DNA of 64,000 bases from Deltaproteobacteria bacterium (GTDB lineage Bacteria > Desulfobacterota > Binatia > HRBIN30 > CADEER01), in assembly GCA_029262455.1 (NCBI GenBank), contig JAJCZJ010000052.1, positions 1 through 64,000 of the forward strand, read 5' to 3'. The translations under genes and the position numbers were made by a program. Numbering within the stretch: the first letter of the stretch is position 1; the number at the start of each line of letters is the position of its first letter. Of the stretch, positions 37,102 through 44,761 are shown one piece after another. The notes under the pieces are model-generated. The model was not told the origin of the DNA, did not search any database, and worked only from the letters and a program-made list of their open reading frames with translations.

Positions 37102-37112
37102 TCAAGCCTTGA
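37102..37112. promoter_or_regulatory. Palindrome upstream of the TetR gene
   Basis: TCAAGCCTTGA is an 11-base palindrome 50 bases upstream of the TetR start, followed by related TTGAATGC and CTTGATGAG text. It could be an operator for the TetR protein or for the divergent secreted-protein gene. No binding data are implied. Confidence 0.3.
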
Positions 37113-37162
37113 GTATCCTTTGCACTTGAATGCTTGTGCTTGATGAGATCTAAGAGGACCCA

Positions 37163-37783
37163 ATGTCGATGCGAGAGCGCCTTATCGGCGAGGCAACCCG
37201 CCTCTTCGCCGCGAACGGGTACCGTGGGACCACTGTGGGGCAGATCGAGGCCGCGTCTGGCCTATCGCCACGCGCCGGCGGGTTCTACGCCCACTTCAAG
37301 AGCAAAGAGCAGATCTTCGCTTCCGTGATCGACCGTCATATCGAACAGCAGCGCACGACCCTCGAGTCGGTAGCCAAAATGCTTCCACTCGGAGACCTGC
37401 GTTCGGAACTCACCTTGGTTGCGCGATTTCTCTTGCACTTCATGCAGGAGTCTAGCGACCGCTACCGACTCCTACTTCAGGAATCGCAGAGCTTTCCGGA
37501 GCACGTTCGGCGGGTCCGAGACGAGGTCATCGCACCGGGCTACGAACAGGCGTCGGAGATTGTCGCGCGGTTTTTGGGCGACCGCGTCGAAGGCATCGAC
37601 GTCCAGGCTCTGGCCGTCATCTTCGTCGGCGCAGCGATCAACTTCCGAACGGAAGAAACTCTGTACGGGACCGTGCCGGGAAACATCGACGACGAACGCT
37701 TTATCAAGACTTGGGTCGACAGTCTGATCGACTCCATCGAGCGAGCGAAAGCCTCGCCGGCGTCGGTCAAGAAAACTGGATAG
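37163..37783 (+). CDS. TetR/AcrR-family transcriptional regulator
   Basis: A 206-residue regulator. The N-terminal helix-turn-helix is MRERLIGEATRLFAANGYRGTTVGQIEAASGLSPRAGGFYAHFKSKEQIF with the usual TetR spacing. The C-terminal two-thirds is helical and should bind an unknown ligand. It is divergent from the NxxGxxAF-repeat gene with 172 bases between starts, so it may regulate that gene or itself. Confidence 0.92.
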   Translation: MSMRERLIGEATRLFAANGYRGTTVGQIEAASGLSPRAGGFYAHFKSKEQIFASVIDRHIEQQRTTLESVAKMLPLGDLRSELTLVARFLLHFMQESSDRYRLLLQESQSFPEHVRRVRDEVIAPGYEQASEIVARFLGDRVEGIDVQALAVIFVGAAINFRTEETLYGTVPGNIDDERFIKTWVDSLIDSIERAKASPASVKKTG

Positions 37784-37870
37784 CTGCTAGCCTGATCCGA
37801 TAGATGGCTGCGCTTGCACTCCCTGTGCTAGTCGCTATCAAGCGAAGATCCACGATCGGAGGTACACTCA

Positions 37871-38098
37871 ATGGCAGTCGACCAAGAAACGGCACGACAG
37901 GGGATTCTCAGGTTCCTCAACAAGAAGGGCGGATCGGTTCCTATGGGCCTACTCCACGGCCACAGCAAGGTCGCGTACCAGGCCGCCCACCAGGCGTTCT
38001 CGGAACTAATGGAAAGTCTAGTTACCGATGAGTTGGTCACGTTCAGCGACGAGACCTTTCACCTGACCGACGAGGGTCGCGCCAAAGCCGACGGGTGA
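37871..38098 (+). CDS. Small winged-helix-like protein
   Basis: A 75-residue protein with a strong GGAGGT ribosome-binding site eight bases before the ATG. The sequence RQGILRFLNKKGGSVPMGLLHGHSKVAYQAAHQAFSELMESLVTDELVTF reads like a small winged helix-turn-helix or a MarR-like fragment, ending HLTDEGRAKADG, as in winged-helix C-termini. It could be a regulator or a protein-protein module. No family is assigned. Confidence 0.65.
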   Translation: MAVDQETARQGILRFLNKKGGSVPMGLLHGHSKVAYQAAHQAFSELMESLVTDELVTFSDETFHLTDEGRAKADG

Positions 38099-38108
38099 CA
38101 CCACACGA

Positions 38109-38675
38109 TTATCGCAAGGCCCAGATTGCGATCAGCGTGGGCAACGTGAAGTTCCAAGCCAAAACGACCAGCACGCAGCCGACGAACATCGACACGTCCA
38201 TTGCGGTTGGCACCGCAGGATCGGACGCTAGTCCGAGCTCGGCACGCAGTTGCCGCACCGGCATGTCGAGTAGCTCGTCATCGATCCCCTGGGCCCGATG
38301 ATAGAGGTTTGCCGAATGGCGTCCTCGTACAAAGGCGCGAAAGGTCGCTCTCGGCGAAATCAATAGCCCAATCATCATCCCGCCCAGGTTCAAGACCCAA
38401 GCCGCAAAGTAGTCGCGGCACCCGGAAGCCAGCTCCCACGTTGAGATCTCCCCCTCCCCGAGCCAATGCGTGGAGTATCCGGTAACCAGATGGTGGATAT
38501 CGTGGCAGCGCACCGCGCGTACCCGCGACGCCAGGTTTGGAAACCCGATCGGGATCGGCCCCTTGACCAAGGCCACCCAGCGAGCGCCGTAGCCACCATC
38601 GTCACCAAAGCCGTTGTGGCGAAAGTACTGCTGCCGCGCATCTTCAACGCGCAGCTCATCGTCGATCGCGATCAT
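38109..38675 (-). CDS. COQ4-like protein
   Basis: A 188-residue protein with the COQ4 metal signature HDIHHLVTGYSTHWLGEGE (H58, D59, H62, E74/E76). COQ4 homologues act in ubiquinone biosynthesis and bind zinc. Unlike typical COQ4, there are hydrophobic segments at about 88-107 and at the C-terminus (SMFVGCVLVVLAWNFTLPTL), suggesting membrane attachment. A COQ7-like ferritin-fold protein is encoded at 61781-62398, but the two are far apart. It could act on a different lipid quinone or isoprenoid. Confidence 0.75.
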   Translation of the reverse strand: MIAIDDELRVEDARQQYFRHNGFGDDGGYGARWVALVKGPIPIGFPNLASRVRAVRCHDIHHLVTGYSTHWLGEGEISTWELASGCRDYFAAWVLNLGGMMIGLLISPRATFRAFVRGRHSANLYHRAQGIDDELLDMPVRQLRAELGLASDPAVPTAMDVSMFVGCVLVVLAWNFTLPTLIAIWALR

Positions 38676-38702
38676 TGGGCCCGAACGACCGGCTCCCGCG
38701 CT

Positions 38703-39512
38703 TTACTCCAGCCCGACGGTCGCGAGAGAAATAAAGCCATTGAGGAAGGCTTCGACATCGTCCGCTGGATCTTCCAATGTCGATTCGCAGTCCTGCGTCC
38801 CCAGCGCCGCGGCGGTGTCGTCCGATAGCGCCAACCCATCGATGGTGCCACGAATCTCGCCGCTGCTGCAGCTCGGGATGTTCATACTTTCGATTCCAGT
38901 CGGAACGAAACCGGCGAGCAACGTCGCGCGATTCTCCGCCAGCCAAACCAGGACAGCGTCCGCACCGGCCGCGTAGTCAAACGCTCCGCCGCTCACTGGC
39001 AACCCCTGCGACGCCGCCAGGGCCGGGATGCCGTTGCGCGCAGCAGTCTTTGCCGCCCCTACCGTTCCCGAGAGGCCTGCGATCACGACGCTGGCGTTTT
39101 GCCCCTCATTGATACCGGAAATCACAACATGAGGCCTGGCGTCGGCTGGAAACAATTCGTCCAAGGCGTAGATCACCGAGTCCGCCGGGCATCCGTTGAC
39201 CGCTGTCGCGTCGACGCCACTGATCGTCGTGGCGGCGGTGACCGAGAGATCTCCGCAAAACTCAGACGGCCCCATTTGATCGCTGCTGCCGCTCCGATTC
39301 GAGCTCGGCGCACAGACCGTGACGTCGTTGGCGGGATTCGCCAGCAGCGCCTCCACGACAGCATCAATGCCCTCGGCGCCGACGCCGTCATCGTTCGTAA
39401 CGAGAACGCGCAAACGGTCCGCGCTCGAATCGTCATCGCCACTGCAACCCACCAGTCCAAGCAACAGCAGCAGCGCGACACATAGGGCCTTCACCAACAC
39501 AACTCTCTCCAT
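38703..39512 (-). CDS. SurE-like 5'/3'-nucleotidase, exported as a lipoprotein
   Basis: A 269-residue SurE-fold phosphatase. The metal site LVTNDDGVGAEGIDAV (D41, D42), SSNRSGSSDQM and the conserved SGINEGQN match SurE. Most SurE proteins are cytoplasmic, but this one has a lipoprotein signal ending LVGC (C23) and a DDDSSADR linker, so it should be in the periplasm. A divergent insertion (CGDLSVTAATTISGVD) follows the Ser motif. It could scavenge phosphate from nucleotides or other esters. It is followed closely by the COQ4-like gene on the same strand. Confidence 0.85.
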   Translation of the reverse strand: MERVVLVKALCVALLLLLGLVGCSGDDDSSADRLRVLVTNDDGVGAEGIDAVVEALLANPANDVTVCAPSSNRSGSSDQMGPSEFCGDLSVTAATTISGVDATAVNGCPADSVIYALDELFPADARPHVVISGINEGQNASVVIAGLSGTVGAAKTAARNGIPALAASQGLPVSGGAFDYAAGADAVLVWLAENRATLLAGFVPTGIESMNIPSCSSGEIRGTIDGLALSDDTAAALGTQDCESTLEDPADDVEAFLNGFISLATVGLE

Positions 39513-39578
39513 CGCTTTCGACTACTCCCCTCCAACTACCCAGTCAACGTGGCGCAGCTAGATTCGCTCCCGGACAAC

Positions 39579-40193
39579 CTACTGACCCCAAGTCGCGGCA
39601 CCCGCCGCTAGAAACTCAAGTTCCTCGCGCGTCGCCTCTCGGCCGAGAATCGCGTTGCGATGGGGAAATCGACCGAAGCGACCTATCACCGCTGCGTGCT
39701 CACGAGCGTAAGAAATCGTGCTCTGCACCTTGGCAGACCAATCCGTCGGACAACGTGCGCCACAGTCCTCGAGGCACTCGATCCCAAAGGTCTGATCCGA
39801 CTGATCCTCAGAGTGCATGAAAGGCGTGAGAAAAAAGCACTGCTCTACTGGCTGCAAGTCGTCCAAGTAGCCCCGCCCCACTCCCTCGCGGGCAATCGTG
39901 CATACCCGCGCGTCATTCGCAAAAGCTTTGGCCCGACCACGATACACATTGCGCGGAAACTGGTCGAGCAGCAGAATCAAAGCCAAGCAAGTCTTCGCCG
40001 CTTCGCGCCAACGCTGAAACCCTCCGTTCGCAGCTGTATCGACCGCGCCGCCGAAGCGCTCGAGAATTTCCCTATCGACCTCGGGGCCGCCCGCGAACCA
40101 AAGACCTGCCCTCGCATTCGCCTGCACAGGGTCGTGACAATCGTCTCCAAACCAATAGTCGAGAACTTCCTCTGCTATCTCTACGTCCGACAC
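39579..40193 (-). CDS. DUF924 family protein
   Basis: About 204 residues from the GTG at 40193, with GAGGTGG upstream; a GTG at 40205 that overlaps the previous stop is also possible. The DUF924 pattern is clear: EEVLDYWFGD, LWFAGGPEVDREILERFGG, LALILLLDQFPRNVYRG, ARVCTIAREGV and HSEDQSDQ...GRFPHRNAILGRE. It is an all-helical, TPR-like cytoplasmic protein; its function is not established. Last gene of a leftward run starting with the M48 protease. Confidence 0.88.
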   Translation of the reverse strand: MSDVEIAEEVLDYWFGDDCHDPVQANARAGLWFAGGPEVDREILERFGGAVDTAANGGFQRWREAAKTCLALILLLDQFPRNVYRGRAKAFANDARVCTIAREGVGRGYLDDLQPVEQCFFLTPFMHSEDQSDQTFGIECLEDCGARCPTDWSAKVQSTISYAREHAAVIGRFGRFPHRNAILGREATREELEFLAAGAATWGQ

Positions 40194-40201
40194 AAACCAC
40201 C

Positions 40202-40795
40202 TCACGCTTTCTTCGCGGCAATCAGCACCGGCGAGGTGGAGACCAACCCTTCTTCCACCCGCACCGAGAATCCTTGGGTCCGCCAGCCATCGAGTAAGTG
40301 TCGGACAGCGAGATACTCGTCTGCCCCACCGCGATGTCCACGATACGCCACCACGCTGATGACGCCGCCAGATTTCAACCAAACGGAAGCCGCCGTGAGC
40401 GCGCGTACCGTCGTGCCCGGAACGGTCACCAGCGACTTGTCCCCACCTGGCAGGTACCCCAGGTTGAACATTGCAGCCGAAACCCTGCCCAGAAGCTTTG
40501 CCGGCAAGTGTCTCTCGAGATCCTCGTGCCCTGCATGGATCAGTGTCACCGATTCTTCCAGTCCCGCGGCGGCAAGTCGTCGGCGGGCCTGAGACAGTGC
40601 CTCCTCCTGCACATCGTACCCGAAGACACGGGCACCGGACGCAGCCAAGAACTCCGTGTCGCGGCCGGCCCCTACCGTCGCGTCGATAGCCACGCCGCCG
40701 GGTCCCAGAACGGGCAGAACAACCGCATGCGCCCGCTCCGTTAGGCGTAGCCGCGCCGGGCTCTTACCAGCAACACTCCCGTCAGCTTCACGCAC
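40202..40795 (-). CDS. Class I SAM-dependent methyltransferase (YtqB/rRNA methylase-like)
   Basis: A 197-residue protein with the SAM-binding motif VAIDATVGAGRDTEFLAASGARVFGYD and the family block FNLGYLPGGDKSLVT, followed by GGVISVVAYRGHRGG. This is the putative rRNA methylase family (PF06962) that includes B. subtilis YtqB. It overlaps the upstream TraB/TIKI-like gene by 8 bases and its stop touches the DUF924 start. The target is unknown; some relatives modify tRNA. Confidence 0.88.
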   Translation of the reverse strand: MREADGSVAGKSPARLRLTERAHAVVLPVLGPGGVAIDATVGAGRDTEFLAASGARVFGYDVQEEALSQARRRLAAAGLEESVTLIHAGHEDLERHLPAKLLGRVSAAMFNLGYLPGGDKSLVTVPGTTVRALTAASVWLKSGGVISVVAYRGHRGGADEYLAVRHLLDGWRTQGFSVRVEEGLVSTSPVLIAAKKA

Positions 40796-41573
40796 GCACT
40801 TCCTCCAGAGCCGCCCGCAGCGCTGGCTCGAGCATCACCGCGTGCGACACCCCAACCGTCGCAAAGACCCGTCGATAATTCGACACACTCTCGATGAGGC
40901 GGTGCAGCATGTACTCGTCCCTGACCCGATTCGACATCGCCGCAATACGCTGGGTCGGCAACTCCACACGCGTCGGGTCGGTCATCCGCCCGTCGACTTC
41001 CCGAGCAATCAGGGGCACGCCGAGCATGCGCCGGTGCTCGCTTTCAATCAGCTGCCAGGTGATTCTACCAACTTCCAAATGGGGCGCGATCAACTCGAAG
41101 AACTCCTCGAAATAGGCGTCGAAGTTCATTTTCAATGTCTTGCGATTGTAGGACGCCAGCTGCCGTACGACCATAAACACCAGCGCGTCACCGCCGCCGA
41201 CGCGACGCTGGAGCCAACCCGCTTCTTTCGGCAAAGGAACATCCATACTCGCCGTGGAACTTCCCTGCCGAGCCGCGAGGTGTCGCACCAATCCAGCCTC
41301 ACCGTGGCGGCGTATCGCAATATCACGGTCCGGCTCGACTTGCGGCGGCGTTCCTTCGTGGAGCGCCAATACCGGCGACACGTCGAGGAACAGCTCCTCG
41401 ATCAAAGCAAACATCGGGTCGGCCAGCTGCGAGCTGTGCAGTCCACCGAACAAGAGCAACCTCGTATCCGCTGCGCGGATCTCAACGACATAGGGCGCCG
41501 GGTGGCGAATCCTACTGTATTCGGCAAACGTCAGAATCTTTCGACACGCGTCCGCTGCGGAGGCGACACTCAC
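40788..41573 (-). CDS. TraB/TIKI-like putative metalloprotease-fold protein
   Basis: A 261-residue protein. The N-terminal sheet with RLLLFGGLHSSQLADPMF and the following LALHEGTPP give the GxxH and E features, and the C-terminal VFATVGVSHAVMLEPAL gives the second VG-x-x-H, the layout of the TIKI/TraB/GumN superfamily. The middle (Gly-rich loop, helical FDAYFEEFFELIAPHLEVG) is variable. No signal peptide is seen, so it is probably cytoplasmic. It starts 13 bases after the M48 gene's stop. Confidence 0.6.
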   Translation of the reverse strand: MSVASAADACRKILTFAEYSRIRHPAPYVVEIRAADTRLLLFGGLHSSQLADPMFALIEELFLDVSPVLALHEGTPPQVEPDRDIAIRRHGEAGLVRHLAARQGSSTASMDVPLPKEAGWLQRRVGGGDALVFMVVRQLASYNRKTLKMNFDAYFEEFFELIAPHLEVGRITWQLIESEHRRMLGVPLIAREVDGRMTDPTRVELPTQRIAAMSNRVRDEYMLHRLIESVSNYRRVFATVGVSHAVMLEPALRAALEEVRA

Positions 41574-41585
41574 AGAACACCCGAG

Positions 41586-43058
41586 TTAGTTTGGCAGATC
41601 CCCGCCAACGACGCGCTTGACCAGGGTCCCAGCCGGCATCTCTTCGTCCGGCTCGAAGCGGTTGATCAAGGCCAGCTGCTCGAGCTCTACCGAGCCCCGG
41701 TAGAGCTCGACAAATTGCCGCATCGTCAACGCGCGCGGAATCTTCACGATGTCGAGGCGGCCCGCTTCAACCGACAGCACCCGCCGGTCGGTAACACGTT
41801 GAAAACTGTCCGCCACCAAGGCAAGTGATGATTCATAGTCGGGCCACTTCTGCACGCTTGTGTAACCCAGCAGTTGGTAGACACGCTTGTCGTACTCGAC
41901 AAAAGTCACTGTACCCGCGATCTCCGCCGCCTGCTGCTGCGCGGCCGCGAAGCGCGCAGAAACGGCCGTCAAACCGTGAACCGCGCCGCGGCGCGGTCGT
42001 TCGCCCCGCACTCCCTCTTGCGAGAAGAACCCTTTCACTGCTTCCTCTGCCGACTTTGCCCCAACCAACGAGAGTCCGACCATGGCGTCCTGGTTGGGAC
42101 TCACCCCGATCACGCTCGACGGTTGATTCACTTTCTGCCAACCGCTGGGAAAATCGATCTGAAACGCCAACTCCGGATGGTAGAAACGATCGCCGCTGAA
42201 GTAGCCTTGGCGCGGGTCGCTGCCAAATGTCATGCCGTCCAACCGTGCAAGGTACTCGGCGCTCAGGACCTTTCGTTCCTTGGTCTGGGCAAGAGCTTGC
42301 TCGATCGCAGCGCGCGACCGCTGCGCCCGCTCTTCCGGCGCAGGGTGCGTCGACATCCACGGTGGGGCCCTCCCGGGTCCGGCAGCCTGAGAAACCCTCG
42401 AGAGCATGTCGAAGACTTCTGGCATCTCGCGCGGATCGTAATCCTCACGCACCAAATAGCGCAGCCCGAGGTCGTCTGCCTGCCGCTCGTCATCGCGACC
42501 ATACTTCAAGAACAGCAGGCCGAGCCCGGCCTGCGCCGCCTGCCCGTACTGTCGAAAATCCTCGGACAGGACCATTCCGGCCATCAGTCCAATTCCGGCC
42601 AACTGCTGCCGGCTCATCTGTTCGACCGAGTGCCGCCCCGTCACGTGTCCAATTTCGTGACCAAGCACCGCGGCCATCTCCGCCTCACTGTTGAAGTGCG
42701 CCATGATCCCGCGCGTCAGGTAGATGAACCCGCCGGGCAAGGCGAACGCGTTGACCGCAGAGTCATCGACGACGCGGAAAGACCACGGCAAGTCTGGGCG
42801 CTCAGAACGCGCCGCAAGGCGCTGACCAATTTCGTTCACATAACGCTGCAGGTCTTCGTCGGGATAGAGCCCCATGGACTGGCCGACTTGCTTGTCAGCC
42901 TCGATCCCCATGGCGATCTCCTGCTGCTCGCCGATCAATGTCAGTTGGCGCTCGCCGGTGGCTGGGTTGACCGTACAGCCCGAGAGCGCCACGAGAACCG
43001 CCAAACCCGCAATCCGCTTGATCCAAGCCATCCGCGCCAACTTTTTTAGGTCCTTCAT
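41586..43058 (-). CDS. M48-family metalloprotease lipoprotein
   Basis: A 490-residue protease. From the ATG at 43058 there is a lipoprotein leader ending VALSGC (C28). The zinc motif HEIGH is at 134-138 with the third ligand in the ERQADDLGLRYL region. Repeats in the C-terminal half look TPR-like with an unannotated ~180-residue tail domain (FQIDFPSGWQKVNQP). It belongs to the BepA/Loi-type periplasmic proteases that act in outer-membrane protein quality control. Downstream genes follow closely. Upstream ATGs at 43067 and 43106 are weaker. Confidence 0.9.
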   Translation of the reverse strand: MKDLKKLARMAWIKRIAGLAVLVALSGCTVNPATGERQLTLIGEQQEIAMGIEADKQVGQSMGLYPDEDLQRYVNEIGQRLAARSERPDLPWSFRVVDDSAVNAFALPGGFIYLTRGIMAHFNSEAEMAAVLGHEIGHVTGRHSVEQMSRQQLAGIGLMAGMVLSEDFRQYGQAAQAGLGLLFLKYGRDDERQADDLGLRYLVREDYDPREMPEVFDMLSRVSQAAGPGRAPPWMSTHPAPEERAQRSRAAIEQALAQTKERKVLSAEYLARLDGMTFGSDPRQGYFSGDRFYHPELAFQIDFPSGWQKVNQPSSVIGVSPNQDAMVGLSLVGAKSAEEAVKGFFSQEGVRGERPRRGAVHGLTAVSARFAAAQQQAAEIAGTVTFVEYDKRVYQLLGYTSVQKWPDYESSLALVADSFQRVTDRRVLSVEAGRLDIVKIPRALTMRQFVELYRGSVELEQLALINRFEPDEEMPAGTLVKRVVGGDLPN

Positions 43059-43117
43059 TTCCCACATCTGTACCAGCTCCGGCCCCTTCAATGCACGCAC
43101 CGACAAAATCCGCTAGG

Positions 43118-44680
43118 ATGCGGCTCCTTATGCAACAACTCCGCACGAACCGATGCCTACCTGGCCCATGGTCGCTTGCTCTCACCCTGGCCATGTTGTT
43201 TGCATCAAGCGGCGCAACAGCCACCACGCAGACGATTCCCGCAACACGGCTGATGACCGTGTACCAGTTCAGCGGTCCGCTCGAGATTCCCTTCTACGAT
43301 GGTCGCACTTTCCGACCCGGTGACCGCTCCAATCAGCCGAGCGGACTCATCGCGCAAGGCAGCGCCGTCACACCCTGCGTCTTCCTGCGCAACGGAAAGC
43401 CACTTACCGATTCCAACGGCACTCCGTACGTCGGCTTCGATGTGCTCTTCGACGCGCGTTCCGCCAAGCCCGGCGACGCAGACCGCTTCGCAGAAGCCGC
43501 TGCAGCGCGAAAGCAACTCACGGTGCAGCACCACCACTGCGATGCCTCGGCGCGAAACGTCATGGACGCGAGGTACCTCTACGCGCTCGACAAGAAGCCC
43601 CACTTCGCTTTTTCGGCCACCGCGTCCGCCGCCACTCAGCAGCCAGCTACGAGCGCGGTCGACGGCATCGTCAAGGCGTTCCACGACTCCCCCCAGTGCG
43701 CCTCGATCAATCGACACCTCACGGAAAGGCGCGCCGCGCTCGAACGCGCTTGGGACAACTTCACGCGTATCAACGCAAAGCAGTGGTCCCCGCACTTGAC
43801 CGAACGAGCGAAACAACTCGACTACGTCATGCGCACCGCTCTTTACGAGGGCCATCTCGACCGGGGTTGTAACGCCTACGGCGCGTGCGAACGCAACGCG
43901 ATCGTTCTGTCGATTCGCAACCGAGCCCTAGAAAAGTGCCGCGAAGCTCAAGGGTGTCGATTCCCCGGCGACTTCCAGGGGGTCTCGTCGAAACCGAATC
44001 AGTACAACATCTGGGACGAGTATCTCTTGCAGAGTTCCGGTATCACCTCTTGTTTCCTGGCGAAGGATTCGGGCGCGGGACGACTTCAGAAGATGTACCA
44101 ACAGAGCGTCAAGGACGCCGTGTCGCTGATGTTCGACGGCCATCGCGGCCTCAACCGTGTCTTCTCCGGCCAGAGCCTCCAGGACCTCAAGCAAGTGCGA
44201 CACTACTACCATCCACCAGCGATGGGATCGTGCTTCCCCAACCATAAACGCATCGAGTACATCTCCGGCGCAATCGCCCGCAATGGGACACGCCACGCAC
44301 TGATCGTCAACACCAGGATTGGCGTTGAGAGCGCCCACCAGGGCGGCTACCTATTTCGCAGCGCCCGCATCGACAAGACCGGACCAACCGATGTCATTGC
44401 CCTCTCCGATGACTACCACGCCTTTGTCATCGACGCGCGGAAGATTGCTCTGCGCGCACCGCGCCGCTGTGCGCCGTTCGGCACTCCAAGTGGTTGTGGA
44501 TTTCGCAACGTCGGCCGCTACCGCAAGACCCCCAGCTGGATTTCCGACGGCAAGCCCCTGCAGTTGACATGCCGCGTACAAGCGACCGGTGCCGATTGCT
44601 CAGATCCAGTCCAACCAGTCACCGCACGAGTCGGCGGCAAGTGCGATATTGAAATGCAGCCCTTCGCCGGCGTTCGCTGA
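43118..44680 (+). CDS. Exported Cys-rich protein of unknown function
   Basis: About 520 residues with a signal peptide (LALTLAMLFASSGATA) from the ATG at 43118 (43130 is also possible). It begins QTIPATRLMTVYQFSGPLEIPFYD. At least ten cysteines (for example RGCNAYGACERN, CREAQGCRFPG, CAPFGTPSGCGF) suggest disulfides and extracellular location. I recognise no domain. It is divergent from the M48 protease (59 bases between starts). Confidence 0.7.
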   Translation: MRLLMQQLRTNRCLPGPWSLALTLAMLFASSGATATTQTIPATRLMTVYQFSGPLEIPFYDGRTFRPGDRSNQPSGLIAQGSAVTPCVFLRNGKPLTDSNGTPYVGFDVLFDARSAKPGDADRFAEAAAARKQLTVQHHHCDASARNVMDARYLYALDKKPHFAFSATASAATQQPATSAVDGIVKAFHDSPQCASINRHLTERRAALERAWDNFTRINAKQWSPHLTERAKQLDYVMRTALYEGHLDRGCNAYGACERNAIVLSIRNRALEKCREAQGCRFPGDFQGVSSKPNQYNIWDEYLLQSSGITSCFLAKDSGAGRLQKMYQQSVKDAVSLMFDGHRGLNRVFSGQSLQDLKQVRHYYHPPAMGSCFPNHKRIEYISGAIARNGTRHALIVNTRIGVESAHQGGYLFRSARIDKTGPTDVIALSDDYHAFVIDARKIALRAPRRCAPFGTPSGCGFRNVGRYRKTPSWISDGKPLQLTCRVQATGADCSDPVQPVTARVGGKCDIEMQPFAGVR

Positions 44681-44761
44681 TCCCACCTCGCACTCAGGGG
44701 CCGTCGCCGCAGCCACTCTCTCGTTTGCCTCGCTCGACACATCCTTGTTAGGGCTGCCAAG

